From contig OZ244244.1 of the NCBI GenBank assembly GCA_965217125.1, forward strand, positions 1-64,000: a stretch of 64,000 nucleotides of DNA, read 5' to 3'. The position numbers and the translations under genes were made by a program. The notes beneath the pieces are model-generated. The model was not told the DNA's origin. It did not search any database and saw nothing but the letters and a program-made list of their open reading frames with translations. Position 1 is the stretch's first letter, and each line of letters opens with the position of its first letter. Shown here in pieces: positions 9,632 to 19,326 of the stretch. This stretch comes from JAAOIF01 sp965217125 (GTDB lineage Bacteria; Pseudomonadota; Gammaproteobacteria; PS1; Pseudothioglobaceae).

Positions 9632-10142
9632 GCAACAACAAAAACAACAAAGCGGATTTACCCTGATTGAGCTGATTATTTCAATGCTTATTTTTGCCAT
9701 TATTTCGCTAATTTCCTACAATGCTTTGCAAGCTTATTCTACTAATCAGCAGCTGATTTTTGGACATATGCAAAAAATTAATAATCTACAAAAAACCATC
9801 TTGTTTGTTAAACGCGATATTAACCAGATTATAAATCATGGTATCGCTTTGCAAGCTAATGTTTTAACTTTAACTTCCTTACAAAATGATAAAGTTGTTA
9901 AAATTCGCTATCAGCTTGAAAATGAAAATTTAACGCGTCAAGACCTCAGCGATGATGACAATCCGATTAGTTTAACTTTATTAGAAAATATTGATAAACT
10001 TGAGTTTCGCCTACTAAATACTAAAAATGAATGGCTTAGCAAAAGAAATGACGATAAAGATATTATCAAATCCATAGAGTTGAGTTTTGAAAATGATTAT
10101 TGGGGAAAAGTTGAACAACAGGTGATGCTCGGTGATAAATAA
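9618..10142 (+). CDS. gspJ: Type II secretion minor pseudopilin GspJ
   Basis: Minor pseudopilin of the tip complex. The ATG at 9618 gives the leader MCDHKQQQKQQSG before FTLIELIISMLIFAIIS; the open frame reaches further upstream but only inside gspI. 174 residues. The body with LLENIDKLEFRLLN and ending WGKVEQQVMLGDK matches the GspJ/PulJ pattern, where a final beta strand carries the comparison-of-reference-type segment. It overlaps gspI by 14 bp and gspK by 11 bp. Confidence 0.88.
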   Translation: MCDHKQQQKQQSGFTLIELIISMLIFAIISLISYNALQAYSTNQQLIFGHMQKINNLQKTILFVKRDINQIINHGIALQANVLTLTSLQNDKVVKIRYQLENENLTRQDLSDDDNPISLTLLENIDKLEFRLLNTKNEWLSKRNDDKDIIKSIELSFENDYWGKVEQQVMLGDK

Positions 10143-11190
10143 ACAAACTAACAAACAAGCTGGCGTAGCACTTATTATGGTGCTGGTAATTGTCGCCCTG
10201 ATTACCACTAGCGTCGCATTAATGCTGGTCCGTCAAAACGCTATGACGCAAGATATTGAGCTGGTTAATTATAAATCTCGTGCAATTCAATATTTATTTT
10301 CATGGGAGGAATATGTCAAGATATTATTAGCAATAAATTTAAGAGATCCAGTTGAAGATAGGATAGATAAGGGCGGTAAAATAGCTGTTTCCCTTAGTAT
10401 TGATAATGCCGACATTGAAGGAGATTTATTCGATTTGCAAGCCGGTATTAACTTGAATAACATATTAGATAAGAAAAGTAATCGCAATTTCTCTGATTGT
10501 TTTGATAGTCTTAATTTGCTTTTGGAAAGCGATATAAATACTGATATTATTGTTAATAATCTCGATGATGATATTTTTGATAGCGAGAGTATTTTTGATG
10601 ATAAAAGCATCTTTGATGATAAAAGTATTTTTGATGACGAAAGTATTTTTGACAAGCCGCAAAAGCCGCAAAACCCAGAAGACTCAGAAAACCCAGAAGA
10701 CTCAGAAAAGTCAGAAAAGTCAGAAGACCCAGAAAAGTCAAAAGACTCGAAAAATTCAAAAAATTCAAAAAAAATTGCCCACAAGTCTAAATTAAAAGAA
10801 TTTAGCTATGTTGAGCTTGAAGATTATATAAAAATCGAGCCATTTATATTTGCATTAGCAAATTCTACGGCAATTAATGTCAATACTGCCAAGCCCGAAG
10901 TGCTACGCTGTTTGCTTCCAGACCTTGATTCAAAAGAAGTCGCTGATGATATTGTGGCTGGTCGTCCCTATGGTAAATTAGACGACTTTTACAAATATAT
11001 GAAAGATTATTTGCACCTACCATTAAGCGCAGTCAAAGCCAAATTTGGCAAAGATTTTGTTGATGTTAAAAGCAATTATTTTGTATTAAAAGGCAAAATC
11101 AGCATCGGTAAAATAGTATTGAATACAATCAGCATATTACAGCGAAATCCAAGTAAAATTATGCACCGCACTTACTATATTAACAACTAA
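10132..11190 (+). CDS. gspK: Type II secretion minor pseudopilin GspK with repeat-expanded insert
   Basis: Largest minor pseudopilin, capping the pseudopilus tip. GTG start; the leader INKQTNKQAG precedes VALIMVLVIVALITT, lacking the Glu at +5 as is normal for GspK. 352 residues. The helix-hairpin-helix-like segment NVNTAKPEVLRCLLPDL and DDIVAGRPYGKLDDF are characteristic. Between about residues 147 and 214 there is an unusual low-complexity stretch: SIFDDK units, then 3-residue units rich in Pro, Glu, Asp, Ser and Lys. It lies in a region variable between GspK proteins. Confidence 0.92.
   Translation: MINKQTNKQAGVALIMVLVIVALITTSVALMLVRQNAMTQDIELVNYKSRAIQYLFSWEEYVKILLAINLRDPVEDRIDKGGKIAVSLSIDNADIEGDLFDLQAGINLNNILDKKSNRNFSDCFDSLNLLLESDINTDIIVNNLDDDIFDSESIFDDKSIFDDKSIFDDESIFDKPQKPQNPEDSENPEDSEKSEKSEDPEKSKDSKNSKNSKKIAHKSKLKEFSYVELEDYIKIEPFIFALANSTAINVNTAKPEVLRCLLPDLDSKEVADDIVAGRPYGKLDDFYKYMKDYLHLPLSAVKAKFGKDFVDVKSNYFVLKGKISIGKIVLNTISILQRNPSKIMHRTYYINN
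10570..10773 (+). repeat. Two adjacent in-frame tandem repeats in gspK (18-bp and 9-bp units)
   Basis: First an 18-bp unit (AGTATTTTTGATGATAAA type) in three full copies plus a partial one from 10588 to 10656, preceded by a degenerate copy from 10570. Then about thirteen 9-bp units (TCAGAAAAG/CCAGAAGAC type) from 10657 to 10773. Both unit lengths are multiples of 3 and encode SIFDDK and SEK/PED units. Confidence 0.9.
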
Positions 11191-11196
11191 GCAAAT

Positions 11197-12051
11197 ATGC
11201 AATTGATTCATTACCCTTTCTCAGCACAGCAGCAGATTAAAAGTCAGCAAAAAACAATCATAAGCTTAGATTGTCTATTGCTTTCTGTGCATCCGGTGAA
11301 AATTCCAAAGATGAGCGCTAATCAGGCAAAACAGGCGGTGATTTACGCGTTAGAAGACGAGCTATTGCAAAGCATTGATGAGCTTTCAATTTTCCCTAAT
11401 AAAGAGCAGGATCAAAGCTGGAGTGCTATTGTTGTTGAAAATGAAACTTTGTCTCAGGTGAAGGCGCAGATTGATGAAAAAGCCATTAACTGCTTGGCCT
11501 TAGTGCCAGAGTTTATGTGTTTGCCGCTGCTAACCGACAAAATTAGTTATATTGAACAGGGCGATTTAGTTGTGTTTCGTGCCTCGAAATTTAACGGCGG
11601 CAAGATTGACAAAACCATATTTTTTGAATTATATGAACAAGACAACTTGCAAGCCGCTGAGTTTGGACAACATTATGCCGGGTTTAATTTTTTAAAAATT
11701 AGTATATGGGCAACTTATAGCAAGCAAATTAAGCAATTTAGAGTTAGTTGCGCATTATTGGTTTTTATTTTTATACTAAATTTAGCCAGTTTAGTGATTG
11801 AAAATCAGCAGTTATCCAAACATCTTGCGGTAAAAAAAGCACAGAACAAAACCTTGTTTAAATCAACTTTTCCAGATATTAAGTCGATAGTTGATTTGCC
11901 GGTGCAGTTGCAGGTGCGCTTAGATAAAATTGACAAATGGCAAAAATTACTTAATAAAGATTTACTATTAGCAATGTCAAAATATAAGTTTGATAACAAT
12001 ACTAAGAGCATTAAGTTTGAGAATAACGAACTACAGGTGTTGAAAAAATGA
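11197..12051 (+). CDS. gspL: Type II secretion assembly protein GspL (short form)
   Basis: Bitopic inner-membrane platform protein that links the GspE ATPase to GspM. 284 residues against about 380-400 usually, so the cytoplasmic actin-like domain is reduced. The cytoplasmic part carries KIPKMSANQAKQAVIYALED, matching the GspL pattern. One membrane helix (about 184-203, VSCALLVFIFILNLASLVI) is followed by a periplasmic ferredoxin-like remainder. It begins 6 bp after gspK and overlaps gspM by 4 bp. The call rests on position, that motif and topology. Confidence 0.8.
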   Translation: MQLIHYPFSAQQQIKSQQKTIISLDCLLLSVHPVKIPKMSANQAKQAVIYALEDELLQSIDELSIFPNKEQDQSWSAIVVENETLSQVKAQIDEKAINCLALVPEFMCLPLLTDKISYIEQGDLVVFRASKFNGGKIDKTIFFELYEQDNLQAAEFGQHYAGFNFLKISIWATYSKQIKQFRVSCALLVFIFILNLASLVIENQQLSKHLAVKKAQNKTLFKSTFPDIKSIVDLPVQLQVRLDKIDKWQKLLNKDLLLAMSKYKFDNNTKSIKFENNELQVLKK

Positions 12052-12506
12052 TGGAAAAAATAGTGCAATTTTGGCAAACATTGGATGAAAAACAGCAAAT
12101 TTATGCAATCATATTTGCAGTTATTTTGTTGATATGGCTATTGTTTATGTCGTTGTATTTGCCGATTAAAATACAACATCAAACACTTAATACACAACTG
12201 CACAGCCAGCATAATATCACCCAACAATTAATCAGTGTCGCTGAAAAACCCAGCAAATTTAGCACAATTAAGCGTAAAAAAGCCAAATCAATTATCACTA
12301 AAATTGCTAAACAAAGAGGCCTGAGTGTTGATTTAAAACTTGATGATAAAAAACTGAGTTTAGTCGCCAAAGACCAAGAGTTTAACAATTTAAAAAAATT
12401 ATTATTATTGCTTCGTCAGCGCTATGCTATTACCACTATTAAGGCAAATATCAGCAAAACTAAAGACGGCTTTGTCGATGCCAAACTAACTTTGATTCTG
12501 CCATGA
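12048..12506 (+). CDS. gspM: Type II secretion assembly protein GspM
   Basis: Small bitopic platform protein, 152 residues. A cytoplasmic N-terminus (VQFWQTLDEKQQIYA) precedes one membrane helix (IIFAVILLIWLLFMSLYLPI) and a periplasmic ferredoxin-like domain, the GspM layout. ATGA overlap with gspL and again with gspN. The sequence is divergent and the call leans on operon order and topology. Confidence 0.8.
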   Translation: MMEKIVQFWQTLDEKQQIYAIIFAVILLIWLLFMSLYLPIKIQHQTLNTQLHSQHNITQQLISVAEKPSKFSTIKRKKAKSIITKIAKQRGLSVDLKLDDKKLSLVAKDQEFNNLKKLLLLLRQRYAITTIKANISKTKDGFVDAKLTLILP

Positions 12507-13216
12507 AAAAACTAATTTTTTTAGCCATTATGAGTTTTGCCGTGTTTGTGCTGATTAAAGCGCCAGCCTCGCTTTTATTGCCATATATCAATAAATCGCC
12601 ACATTTTCAAGTGCAAAATATAACTGGCAATTTGTTTGCCGGACAGCTACAAACAAATGGCAAAATTGACAATTTGTCGTATCAAATTAACGCTTGGCAA
12701 TTATTATTAGCAAATTTAGTGGCTGATGTGCGTATAACCGAGGCTGAGAATTTTATTCACGGCACAATTAAAATTGATTTAATCACTAAAAAAATCGAAC
12801 TTGGCCAGCTAACTGGACAGTTAAATTTACAGCTGTTACAACAATATATAGCCGAACTATCAACCGTTGAACCTCAAGGTCAGTTGTCTTTTAATAAACT
12901 CAAATTAAGCTGGGATGATATGCCGTCCAATCCAATTCCGCAACAACTTTTTGGCAGTATTGATTTATCAAAACTCAACCTTTTAGGACAAGATTTTGGC
13001 GATTATCAGTTAAATATTGAAAGCAAATTGCCAAATATTATTGCCACATTAAATAGTAAAAAATCTGCAACAACTGACACAAAAATCAAACTCAATCTTT
13101 TAGATAAGAAAAAACAATTGAGCATTTCTGGCAAAATTAGCGGCAAAAATGCCAATGTATCCGCTATTTTACAGCAACTTAATATTACCAATATTGAGCG
13201 GATTATCCGTTATTAG
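12503..13216 (+). CDS. gspN: Type II secretion protein GspN
   Basis: 237-residue protein with an N-terminal membrane anchor (LIFLAIMSFAVFVLIKAPASLLLPYI) and a periplasmic beta-rich body, the GspN pattern including NITGNLFAGQ near residues 39-48. GspN is absent from many T2SS and not needed in some that have it. ATGA overlap with gspM; 2 bp before gspO. Confidence 0.8.
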   Translation: MKKLIFLAIMSFAVFVLIKAPASLLLPYINKSPHFQVQNITGNLFAGQLQTNGKIDNLSYQINAWQLLLANLVADVRITEAENFIHGTIKIDLITKKIELGQLTGQLNLQLLQQYIAELSTVEPQGQLSFNKLKLSWDDMPSNPIPQQLFGSIDLSKLNLLGQDFGDYQLNIESKLPNIIATLNSKKSATTDTKIKLNLLDKKKQLSISGKISGKNANVSAILQQLNITNIERIIRY

Positions 13217-13218
13217 TT

Positions 13219-13962
13219 ATGTTGCTATTAGTTTTTATCTTTGGACTTATTATCGGCAGTTTTTTAAATGTCGTGATTTATCGCCTGCCTTTAGCAATCG
13301 AGGGTCAGCACTATAGTATTATCAAACCAAAATACTCAATTTGCCCGAATTGCCAAACTCGATTAGGTTTTTTACAATTAATCCCATTATTAAGTTTTTT
13401 GATGCAAAAAGGCAAATGCAGGCATTGTCAAGCTGCCATTAGCTACCAATATCCAATTGTAGAGTTGCTTTGTGGTGTTATTGCGCTGTGGATGACTATG
13501 CAATTTGCATTTGAACTTGAGCTTATTTTTTATTTGCTGTTTGCCTATATTGCAATTGCTTTATTTGTGATTGATGCTAAACACCAACTGTTGCCCGATA
13601 TACTCAGTCTAAGTTTGCTTTATCTGGGGTTATTATTCCATTTGGATAATGAGATGAGTTTGAGCGAGAGCTTGATAGGCGTTGTGGCTGGCTATTTATC
13701 GCTTTGGAGCATTTATTGGATTTTTAAGTTAATCACTGGTAGGGAAGGTTTTGGTTATGGCGATTTTAAGTTAACGGCTGCATTAGGCGCATGGTTAGGC
13801 TGGAAATTGTTGCCTATATTGATTAGTATCAGCGCAATTTTGGCGTTGATTTTTGCTATATTTAAACGAATAAAACCAAGCCAGACTTTTTCATTTGGTC
13901 CTTTTTTATTGCTTGTTGGCACCGGACTGTTATTTATCAATAAAATAAGCCTACCATTATGA
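13219..13962 (+). CDS. gspO: Prepilin peptidase / N-methyltransferase GspO (PilD family)
   Basis: Integral-membrane aspartic peptidase (A24A) that cleaves prepilin leaders and methylates the new N-terminus. 247 residues. The methylase-side zinc motif is complete: CPNCQTR and CRHCQA. The catalytic aspartates are in VIDAKHQLLPD and in the GYGD motif of GREGFGYGDFKL. About eight membrane helices. It would process GspG, H, I, J and K, and possibly competence or type IV pilins elsewhere. It lies between gspN and gspC. Confidence 0.95.
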   Translation: MLLLVFIFGLIIGSFLNVVIYRLPLAIEGQHYSIIKPKYSICPNCQTRLGFLQLIPLLSFLMQKGKCRHCQAAISYQYPIVELLCGVIALWMTMQFAFELELIFYLLFAYIAIALFVIDAKHQLLPDILSLSLLYLGLLFHLDNEMSLSESLIGVVAGYLSLWSIYWIFKLITGREGFGYGDFKLTAALGAWLGWKLLPILISISAILALIFAIFKRIKPSQTFSFGPFLLLVGTGLLFINKISLPL

Positions 13963-14756
13963 ATAAAATAAATTTATCATTCAGTGCCATTTTTATCTTG
14001 ATTGCCAGCTATATTGCTGCAGACTTGTTTTGGTTAGTCGTCAAACCTGAAGTTGTGCAATCTGCGCCCCATTCTGGCGGCAAACAATACACGGACAATT
14101 TAGGGCTGGCTAATAATATTTTTGACAATAAAAAAATTGTTGAAGTAGTAGAGCCAGAGCCTGAAATAATATACACTAAATTAAACTTAGATTTAATTGG
14201 CGTGTTGTTTACAGAGCAAAAATCATTTGCGATTATTGCCCCAACCAAAAACCACAGGTTAGCGGCTAACTACAAAGTTGGCGATAGCGTTAAACCAGGT
14301 GCTATTGTTAAAGAAATTGGCACAGATTTTGTGATTTTAAAACGGGGCGACAAATTGGAAAAATTGATTTATAAATTTAACGATAAGAAAAGCATTTCAG
14401 TTAAAAATACTTCTAACACACAAAAATCCAAGTTATCCACCATTCAAAGACAAAAATTAGACGATTACCGTTTAGAAATCCTCAGTAACCCTAAAAAACT
14501 ACTTTCTATTGTTAGTGTTATACCAGCCTTTAAAAATGGTAAAATGATTGGAGTTAAGGTAAAACCAAACAAAGATAAGAAAATATTTAAAGATTTAGGT
14601 TTTAAAACCAATGATATTATTACAAAAATAAATCGCATTTATATAAATAATTTTAGTAATTTTGCTAAAATACGCAAGTTTATTTATAATAATAGTTCGT
14701 TTGACTTACAAATTAAACGCAATAATAAAACAGTTCATCTGTCCATACAATTATGA
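13959..14756 (+). CDS. gspC: Type II secretion protein GspC with PDZ domain
   Basis: Inner-membrane protein connecting the platform to the secretin. 265 residues: an N-terminal anchor (SAIFILIASYIAADLFWLVV), the homology region that contacts GspD (about 65-140, DLIGVLFTEQKSFAIIA), and a C-terminal PDZ domain (about 185-265) with FKDLGFKTNDIITKIN. ATGA overlap with gspO and with gspD. Confidence 0.93.
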   Translation: MNKINLSFSAIFILIASYIAADLFWLVVKPEVVQSAPHSGGKQYTDNLGLANNIFDNKKIVEVVEPEPEIIYTKLNLDLIGVLFTEQKSFAIIAPTKNHRLAANYKVGDSVKPGAIVKEIGTDFVILKRGDKLEKLIYKFNDKKSISVKNTSNTQKSKLSTIQRQKLDDYRLEILSNPKKLLSIVSVIPAFKNGKMIGVKVKPNKDKKIFKDLGFKTNDIITKINRIYINNFSNFAKIRKFIYNNSSFDLQIKRNNKTVHLSIQL

Positions 14757-16585
14757 TAATAAAACGCTACTTACTTATTTTTTCACTGCTTATCAGCATT
14801 TCTTCCGAAGCGTTGATGCTCAATCTGAAAAATACCAATATCCGCACCTTAATTGGCACGGTATCCATGTCAACTGGGAAAAATTTCTTAATCGACCCCA
14901 GAGTAAAAGGCACTATTAATGTAGTAACCAGCTCCGATATTGATGACAAACAACTCTATCAACTATTCTTAGCAGTGATGAAGATTCACGGATTTGTGGT
15001 CATTGACGGCGAAGATTTTTCTAAAATTCTACCTAAAAATTTAACCAAAAGTGATTCTGCTAAACAATTAAGCAGTGTTTCTGAACAAATTATTTCAACT
15101 GTGGTTAAGATTAACAATGTTAATGCAGCAAAAATTGTGCCGATTGTGCGCCCCTTGATGTCGCAATATGGTCATTTAGCGGTTTATGCTGCCAGTAATA
15201 GTTTGATTGTGGTTGATTCAGAAACCAATATCGTGCGTTTGAAAAATCTACTTAAAAAGTTAGACAAATCAGTTGATAGTGATTTTGAAACCATCACCCT
15301 TAAATACACCAGTGCTAACGAAATGTCGCAAATCATCAAAACCCTTATCATTGACAAAAACCTTGGCAGTGTTTTGAGCATGGTGGTTGATAAGCATAAT
15401 AATCAAATTGTTATTAGTGGTGCGGAAGAAAAACGCCTAAAAGTGCGTTTATTGGTGGCAGAATTAGATAAGGAGCAAGATGAGGTCAGTGGCACTCAGG
15501 TGATTTATTTGAGTTATGCAAATGCCAAAGACATTCTGCCGACTTTACAAAGCATTGCCAAGCAAACTGATGCAGAAATTAAAAAAGATAAAGGCGAGGC
15601 CTCAAAACCATCAACTATAAGTGCTGATGAATCAACCAATGCTATTGTGATTACCGGATCTAACGAAACCACGCGCAATGTTAGACATATTATTGAAAAA
15701 CTCGATATTCGTCGAGCACAGGTATTGATTGAGGCAATTATTGCTGAGATTAGTTTGGATGATGCTCGGGAATTAGGCATTCAATGGATTGCCAAAGGCG
15801 GTCTCGGTGTTGGTGTGTTTAATACCGGTTTGATTGGCGGTTTAGCGGCTTCAGTTGATAACCCCAGTGCTATATTAGGCAGTCTGCCAACAGGCGGCAC
15901 TTTTGCTGCTGGAAGATTTAATTCAGATAGTGAAGGTTTTGGTATTATTCTAAGGGCTTTAAAAGGTTCTAGCAAGGCCAATATTCTTTCCACCCCATCA
16001 ATTGTTACCTTAGATAATGAAGAGGCAGAGATTGTTGTTGGTCAAGAAGTGCCGTTTATTACCAACACCACTTTAAGCGATAGTAATTCCAATCCATTCC
16101 AAAAAATTGAAAGAAAAGATGTTGGTATAACCCTTAAAGTTAAGCCGCAAATTAATAATGGCTCTAGTGTAAAACTCAAAATTGAACAAGAAACTTCAAA
16201 TGTTTTGGCGACATCGAGCGCTGTTGATGTAGTAACTTCAAAAAGAAGTATTAAAACCTCAGTAATGATTGAAGATAAGCAATTATTGGTATTAGGTGGT
16301 TTGGTTGATGAAGTTTGGAGTGATGGTGAATCAAAGATACCTGTATTGGGCGATCTTCCAATTGTTGGCGGCTTGTTTAATCAAAAAAATTATACTAAGA
16401 CAAAGCGTAATTTGGTGGTGTTTATTCGTCCTACCATCTTAACTAGTTCCGTAGTTGCTGACAAAATCAGCAATCAGAAGTATAAATACATTCAAGCAAT
16501 AAAATTACTCAGACAAGGCGACCCATTCTTTGCTGAAGACAGCCCACAAGGGGTTGACACTAACACCCAACTAAAGCTTCAATAG
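14753..16585 (+). CDS. gspD: Type II secretion secretin GspD
   Basis: Outer-membrane channel subunit. 610 residues. A signal peptide (about 1-20, YLLIFSLLISISSEA) is followed by the N0 domain (LNLKNTNIRTLIGTVSMSTG), three N1-N3 KH-like repeats and the secretin core (about 320-580) with VGQEVPFITN and the final KRNLVVFIRPTIL. No pilotin gene is near, and the tail after the core is short, so targeting may be pilotin-independent or use a distant lipoprotein. Confidence 0.96.
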   Translation: MIIKRYLLIFSLLISISSEALMLNLKNTNIRTLIGTVSMSTGKNFLIDPRVKGTINVVTSSDIDDKQLYQLFLAVMKIHGFVVIDGEDFSKILPKNLTKSDSAKQLSSVSEQIISTVVKINNVNAAKIVPIVRPLMSQYGHLAVYAASNSLIVVDSETNIVRLKNLLKKLDKSVDSDFETITLKYTSANEMSQIIKTLIIDKNLGSVLSMVVDKHNNQIVISGAEEKRLKVRLLVAELDKEQDEVSGTQVIYLSYANAKDILPTLQSIAKQTDAEIKKDKGEASKPSTISADESTNAIVITGSNETTRNVRHIIEKLDIRRAQVLIEAIIAEISLDDARELGIQWIAKGGLGVGVFNTGLIGGLAASVDNPSAILGSLPTGGTFAAGRFNSDSEGFGIILRALKGSSKANILSTPSIVTLDNEEAEIVVGQEVPFITNTTLSDSNSNPFQKIERKDVGITLKVKPQINNGSSVKLKIEQETSNVLATSSAVDVVTSKRSIKTSVMIEDKQLLVLGGLVDEVWSDGESKIPVLGDLPIVGGLFNQKNYTKTKRNLVVFIRPTILTSSVVADKISNQKYKYIQAIKLLRQGDPFFAEDSPQGVDTNTQLKLQ

Positions 16586-16598
16586 TTGCTTAGCTTGA

Positions 16599-18077
16599 AT
16601 GACTATGGAAGTTTCTAACCAGACGGCGTTGTTGCCTTTTGAGCTTGCCAAAAAATTCAATATTTTACTCAGTGGCAGCGAGCAACCTTATAAATTAGAA
16701 TATAGCACACTGCCTAATGCTGCTATTTTGTCTGAAATCCAAAGAAAATACGGCATCTTAAAAATTCTAAAAGTTAAAGACAATATTTTACAAAAAAACA
16801 TTCAACAAAGCTATGAAAACTCCTCGTCAGGCGATTTAACTCAATTTCAAAGCAGTGCCGAGCAAGAAGACATTTTGCTCAATATTGCCGGCAATCTACA
16901 CGAGCCATTAGAACTACTTAATAGTGATGACGAAGCACCGATTATTCGCCTGCTTAATGCACTATTTGCACAAGCGATTTTAGAGCAGGCATCAGATATT
17001 CATATTGAGCCTTATAAAGACCGAATGCGTATTCGTTTTCGTGTGCATGGTATTCTCAAACAAGTTATGGAGCTTGATATAAAAATTTCACCTTTGGTAA
17101 TATCACGGGTTAAAGTTATGGCGCGTCTTGATATTGCCGAGCGCCGTATTCCACAAGATGGGCGTATTTCGATTCAGCTCGGTTCCAGAGATGTGGATAT
17201 GCGTGTTTCCACTATTCCTTCTGGCTACAGTGAAAAAGCAGTGATGCGTATTTTAGATAAACAAGTCGGTCGTTTAGAATTAGAACAATTAGGCATGGGC
17301 AAGCAACATCATGAGCAAATATCCTCACTAATTCACAAACCACACGGCATTATTTTGGTAACTGGTCCAACCGGCTCAGGCAAAACCACTACCTTATATG
17401 CGGCACTGAGTATATTAAATAAAACTAAACGCAATATTATGACGGTTGAAGACCCAATCGAATATCATATTGACGGCATTAACCAAACCCAAATTAACAG
17501 CAAAATTAATATGACTTTTGCCAAAGGTTTGCGCGCTATTTTGCGCCAAGACCCAGATGTGGTGATGGTCGGTGAAATTCGCGATAACGAAACCGCAAAA
17601 ATTGCCATTCAAGCCAGTTTGACCGGGCATTTAGTATTATCCACCTTACATACTAATAGCACGATTAACACAGTAACGCGTTTGATTGATATGGATATTG
17701 AGCCATTTTTATTGGCCTCAACCCTAGAGGCAGTGTTAGCACAGCGTTTGATTCGTAAACTTTGTGATTGTAAAACCAAAATATTAGTTGATAATGAAAA
17801 ACAAATGAAATTGTTAGCTATTGACAAACCAGTTGAAGTTTACCAGCCACAGGGCTGTGAAAAATGTGGTTACCAAGGCTATAACAGTAGAATTGGCTTA
17901 TATGAATTACTCATTATTGATGAGCAATTACGCAGCGCGATTACCCGCAGTGCTAATGAGCAGGAAATTAAGCAAATTGCCAGTAAAAGTTTGGTAACCC
18001 TAAAAACCCAAGCGATTAAGTTAGTATTAAATGGTGAAACTGGGTTAGATGAAGCCTTTAGAGTTGTGTTGGTTTAG
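16599..18077 (+). CDS. gspE: Type II secretion ATPase GspE
   Basis: Cytoplasmic hexameric ATPase that powers pseudopilus assembly. 492 residues. Visible are the N2E domain, Walker A GPTGSGKTTT, Asp box, Walker B in DPDVVMVGEIRD, and the His box LSTLHTN. The zinc-binding C-motif keeps four cysteines (KLCDC and CEKCGYQG). Starts 13 bp after gspD; gspF follows after 7 bp. Confidence 0.97.
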   Translation: MTMEVSNQTALLPFELAKKFNILLSGSEQPYKLEYSTLPNAAILSEIQRKYGILKILKVKDNILQKNIQQSYENSSSGDLTQFQSSAEQEDILLNIAGNLHEPLELLNSDDEAPIIRLLNALFAQAILEQASDIHIEPYKDRMRIRFRVHGILKQVMELDIKISPLVISRVKVMARLDIAERRIPQDGRISIQLGSRDVDMRVSTIPSGYSEKAVMRILDKQVGRLELEQLGMGKQHHEQISSLIHKPHGIILVTGPTGSGKTTTLYAALSILNKTKRNIMTVEDPIEYHIDGINQTQINSKINMTFAKGLRAILRQDPDVVMVGEIRDNETAKIAIQASLTGHLVLSTLHTNSTINTVTRLIDMDIEPFLLASTLEAVLAQRLIRKLCDCKTKILVDNEKQMKLLAIDKPVEVYQPQGCEKCGYQGYNSRIGLYELLIIDEQLRSAITRSANEQEIKQIASKSLVTLKTQAIKLVLNGETGLDEAFRVVLV

Positions 18078-18084
18078 ATTTCTG

Positions 18085-19287
18085 ATGGCAATTTTTAAAT
18101 TTAGCGCAATTGACGAAGCAGGCAAAACGCAAAAAGGCCAGCTTACTGCTGAGGGAGCCAAAGAAGCTAAAAAACAGCTAAAAAATAAACAATGGCACAT
18201 TGTTAGCCTCGAAAAAACTAAAAACAAAGCCACTAAGCAGAGCTTTAAAAAACAATTATCAATTGTTGAAATATCAATTTTTTTTCGTCAATTAAGCTCA
18301 CTAATTAGTGCTGCTATTCCGATTGACGAAGCCCTATCCACTATTAGACAAAATGCCAATAATAGCAAACTTAAAAACATTGTGGGCGAGATTATTGACG
18401 AAATCAAACAAGGGCAAACGCTTGCTTATGCACTAAAATCCAGTTCTCATTATTTTTTGGATTATCACTTAGAGACCATCAGCGCTGGCGAAGCTGGGTC
18501 AAATTTAGTATTAGTATTGGATAAGTTGGCAACTGATATTGAAAAGCAACATCAATTTAGTAGCAAGATTAAAAAAGCCTTAATTTACCCGGTAACAGTT
18601 GTTATCTTGTCTTTGTTGATTGTGGGGTTTTTGCTGGTGGCTGTAGTGCCAGAAATTGCGGCAGTGTTTAGTAATAATGGACAAGAATTACCGCCATTAA
18701 CGGTTATTGTCATTGGCTTTAGCAACTTTTTATCTGAATATTTTAAGCTGATCGGGATTGGGATTTTGCTGATGATTATAGGCTTTAAGTTATTGATTAA
18801 AAAAGACAAAGTCAAATATTTTATTGATACAGTATTAGCAAAACTACCCATTGCTGGCAAGTTAATTGCTAATGCTAATGCAGTGCGTTTTTCTAGGACA
18901 TTGTCGTTATTATATGCCAGCGGCACACCGATTGAACAAGCGCTCAAACATAGCTCAATGGTGGTGAATTTTATGCCGATGAAGTTTGCTATTCAAAACG
19001 CCACCAAAAGAGTTAATGAAGGCTCAGACCTTTATACCTCGTTGAGTAAATATAAGGCCTTACCGCAGATGTTTTTATATATGCTTGCTAGTGGTGAAAC
19101 TACCTCGCGTCTTAGCGAAATGTTGGATCGGGCTTGTGAAAATCAAGAATATGAAATTGAATATCAGGTTGGTAAAATGATTAATATCTTTGAGCCGATG
19201 ATGATTGTGATTACTGGTGGTATGGTATTAACCATTGTTTTGGCAATTTTATTGCCTATTTTTGAAATTAACACTATTCCTTTGTAG
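18085..19287 (+). CDS. gspF: Type II secretion inner-membrane platform protein GspF
   Basis: Polytopic platform core protein. I start it at ATG 18085 (MAIFKFSAIDEAGK), which matches the family N-terminus; an in-frame ATG at 18049 would overlap gspE and add 12 unrelated residues. 400 residues with two duplicated T2SSF cytoplasmic domains (about 55-180 and 260-380) and three membrane helices. Last gene of the gsp operon. Confidence 0.95.
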   Translation: MAIFKFSAIDEAGKTQKGQLTAEGAKEAKKQLKNKQWHIVSLEKTKNKATKQSFKKQLSIVEISIFFRQLSSLISAAIPIDEALSTIRQNANNSKLKNIVGEIIDEIKQGQTLAYALKSSSHYFLDYHLETISAGEAGSNLVLVLDKLATDIEKQHQFSSKIKKALIYPVTVVILSLLIVGFLLVAVVPEIAAVFSNNGQELPPLTVIVIGFSNFLSEYFKLIGIGILLMIIGFKLLIKKDKVKYFIDTVLAKLPIAGKLIANANAVRFSRTLSLLYASGTPIEQALKHSSMVVNFMPMKFAIQNATKRVNEGSDLYTSLSKYKALPQMFLYMLASGETTSRLSEMLDRACENQEYEIEYQVGKMINIFEPMMIVITGGMVLTIVLAILLPIFEINTIPL

Positions 19288-19326
19288 TATTTAGATTTTC
19301 TGACAGAAAAAATCATTGAATTGCGA

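Noticed and set aside
10287..10784. 165-codon antisense frame in gspK
   Set aside because: Ser/Phe-rich sequence that simply mirrors the gspK repeats.
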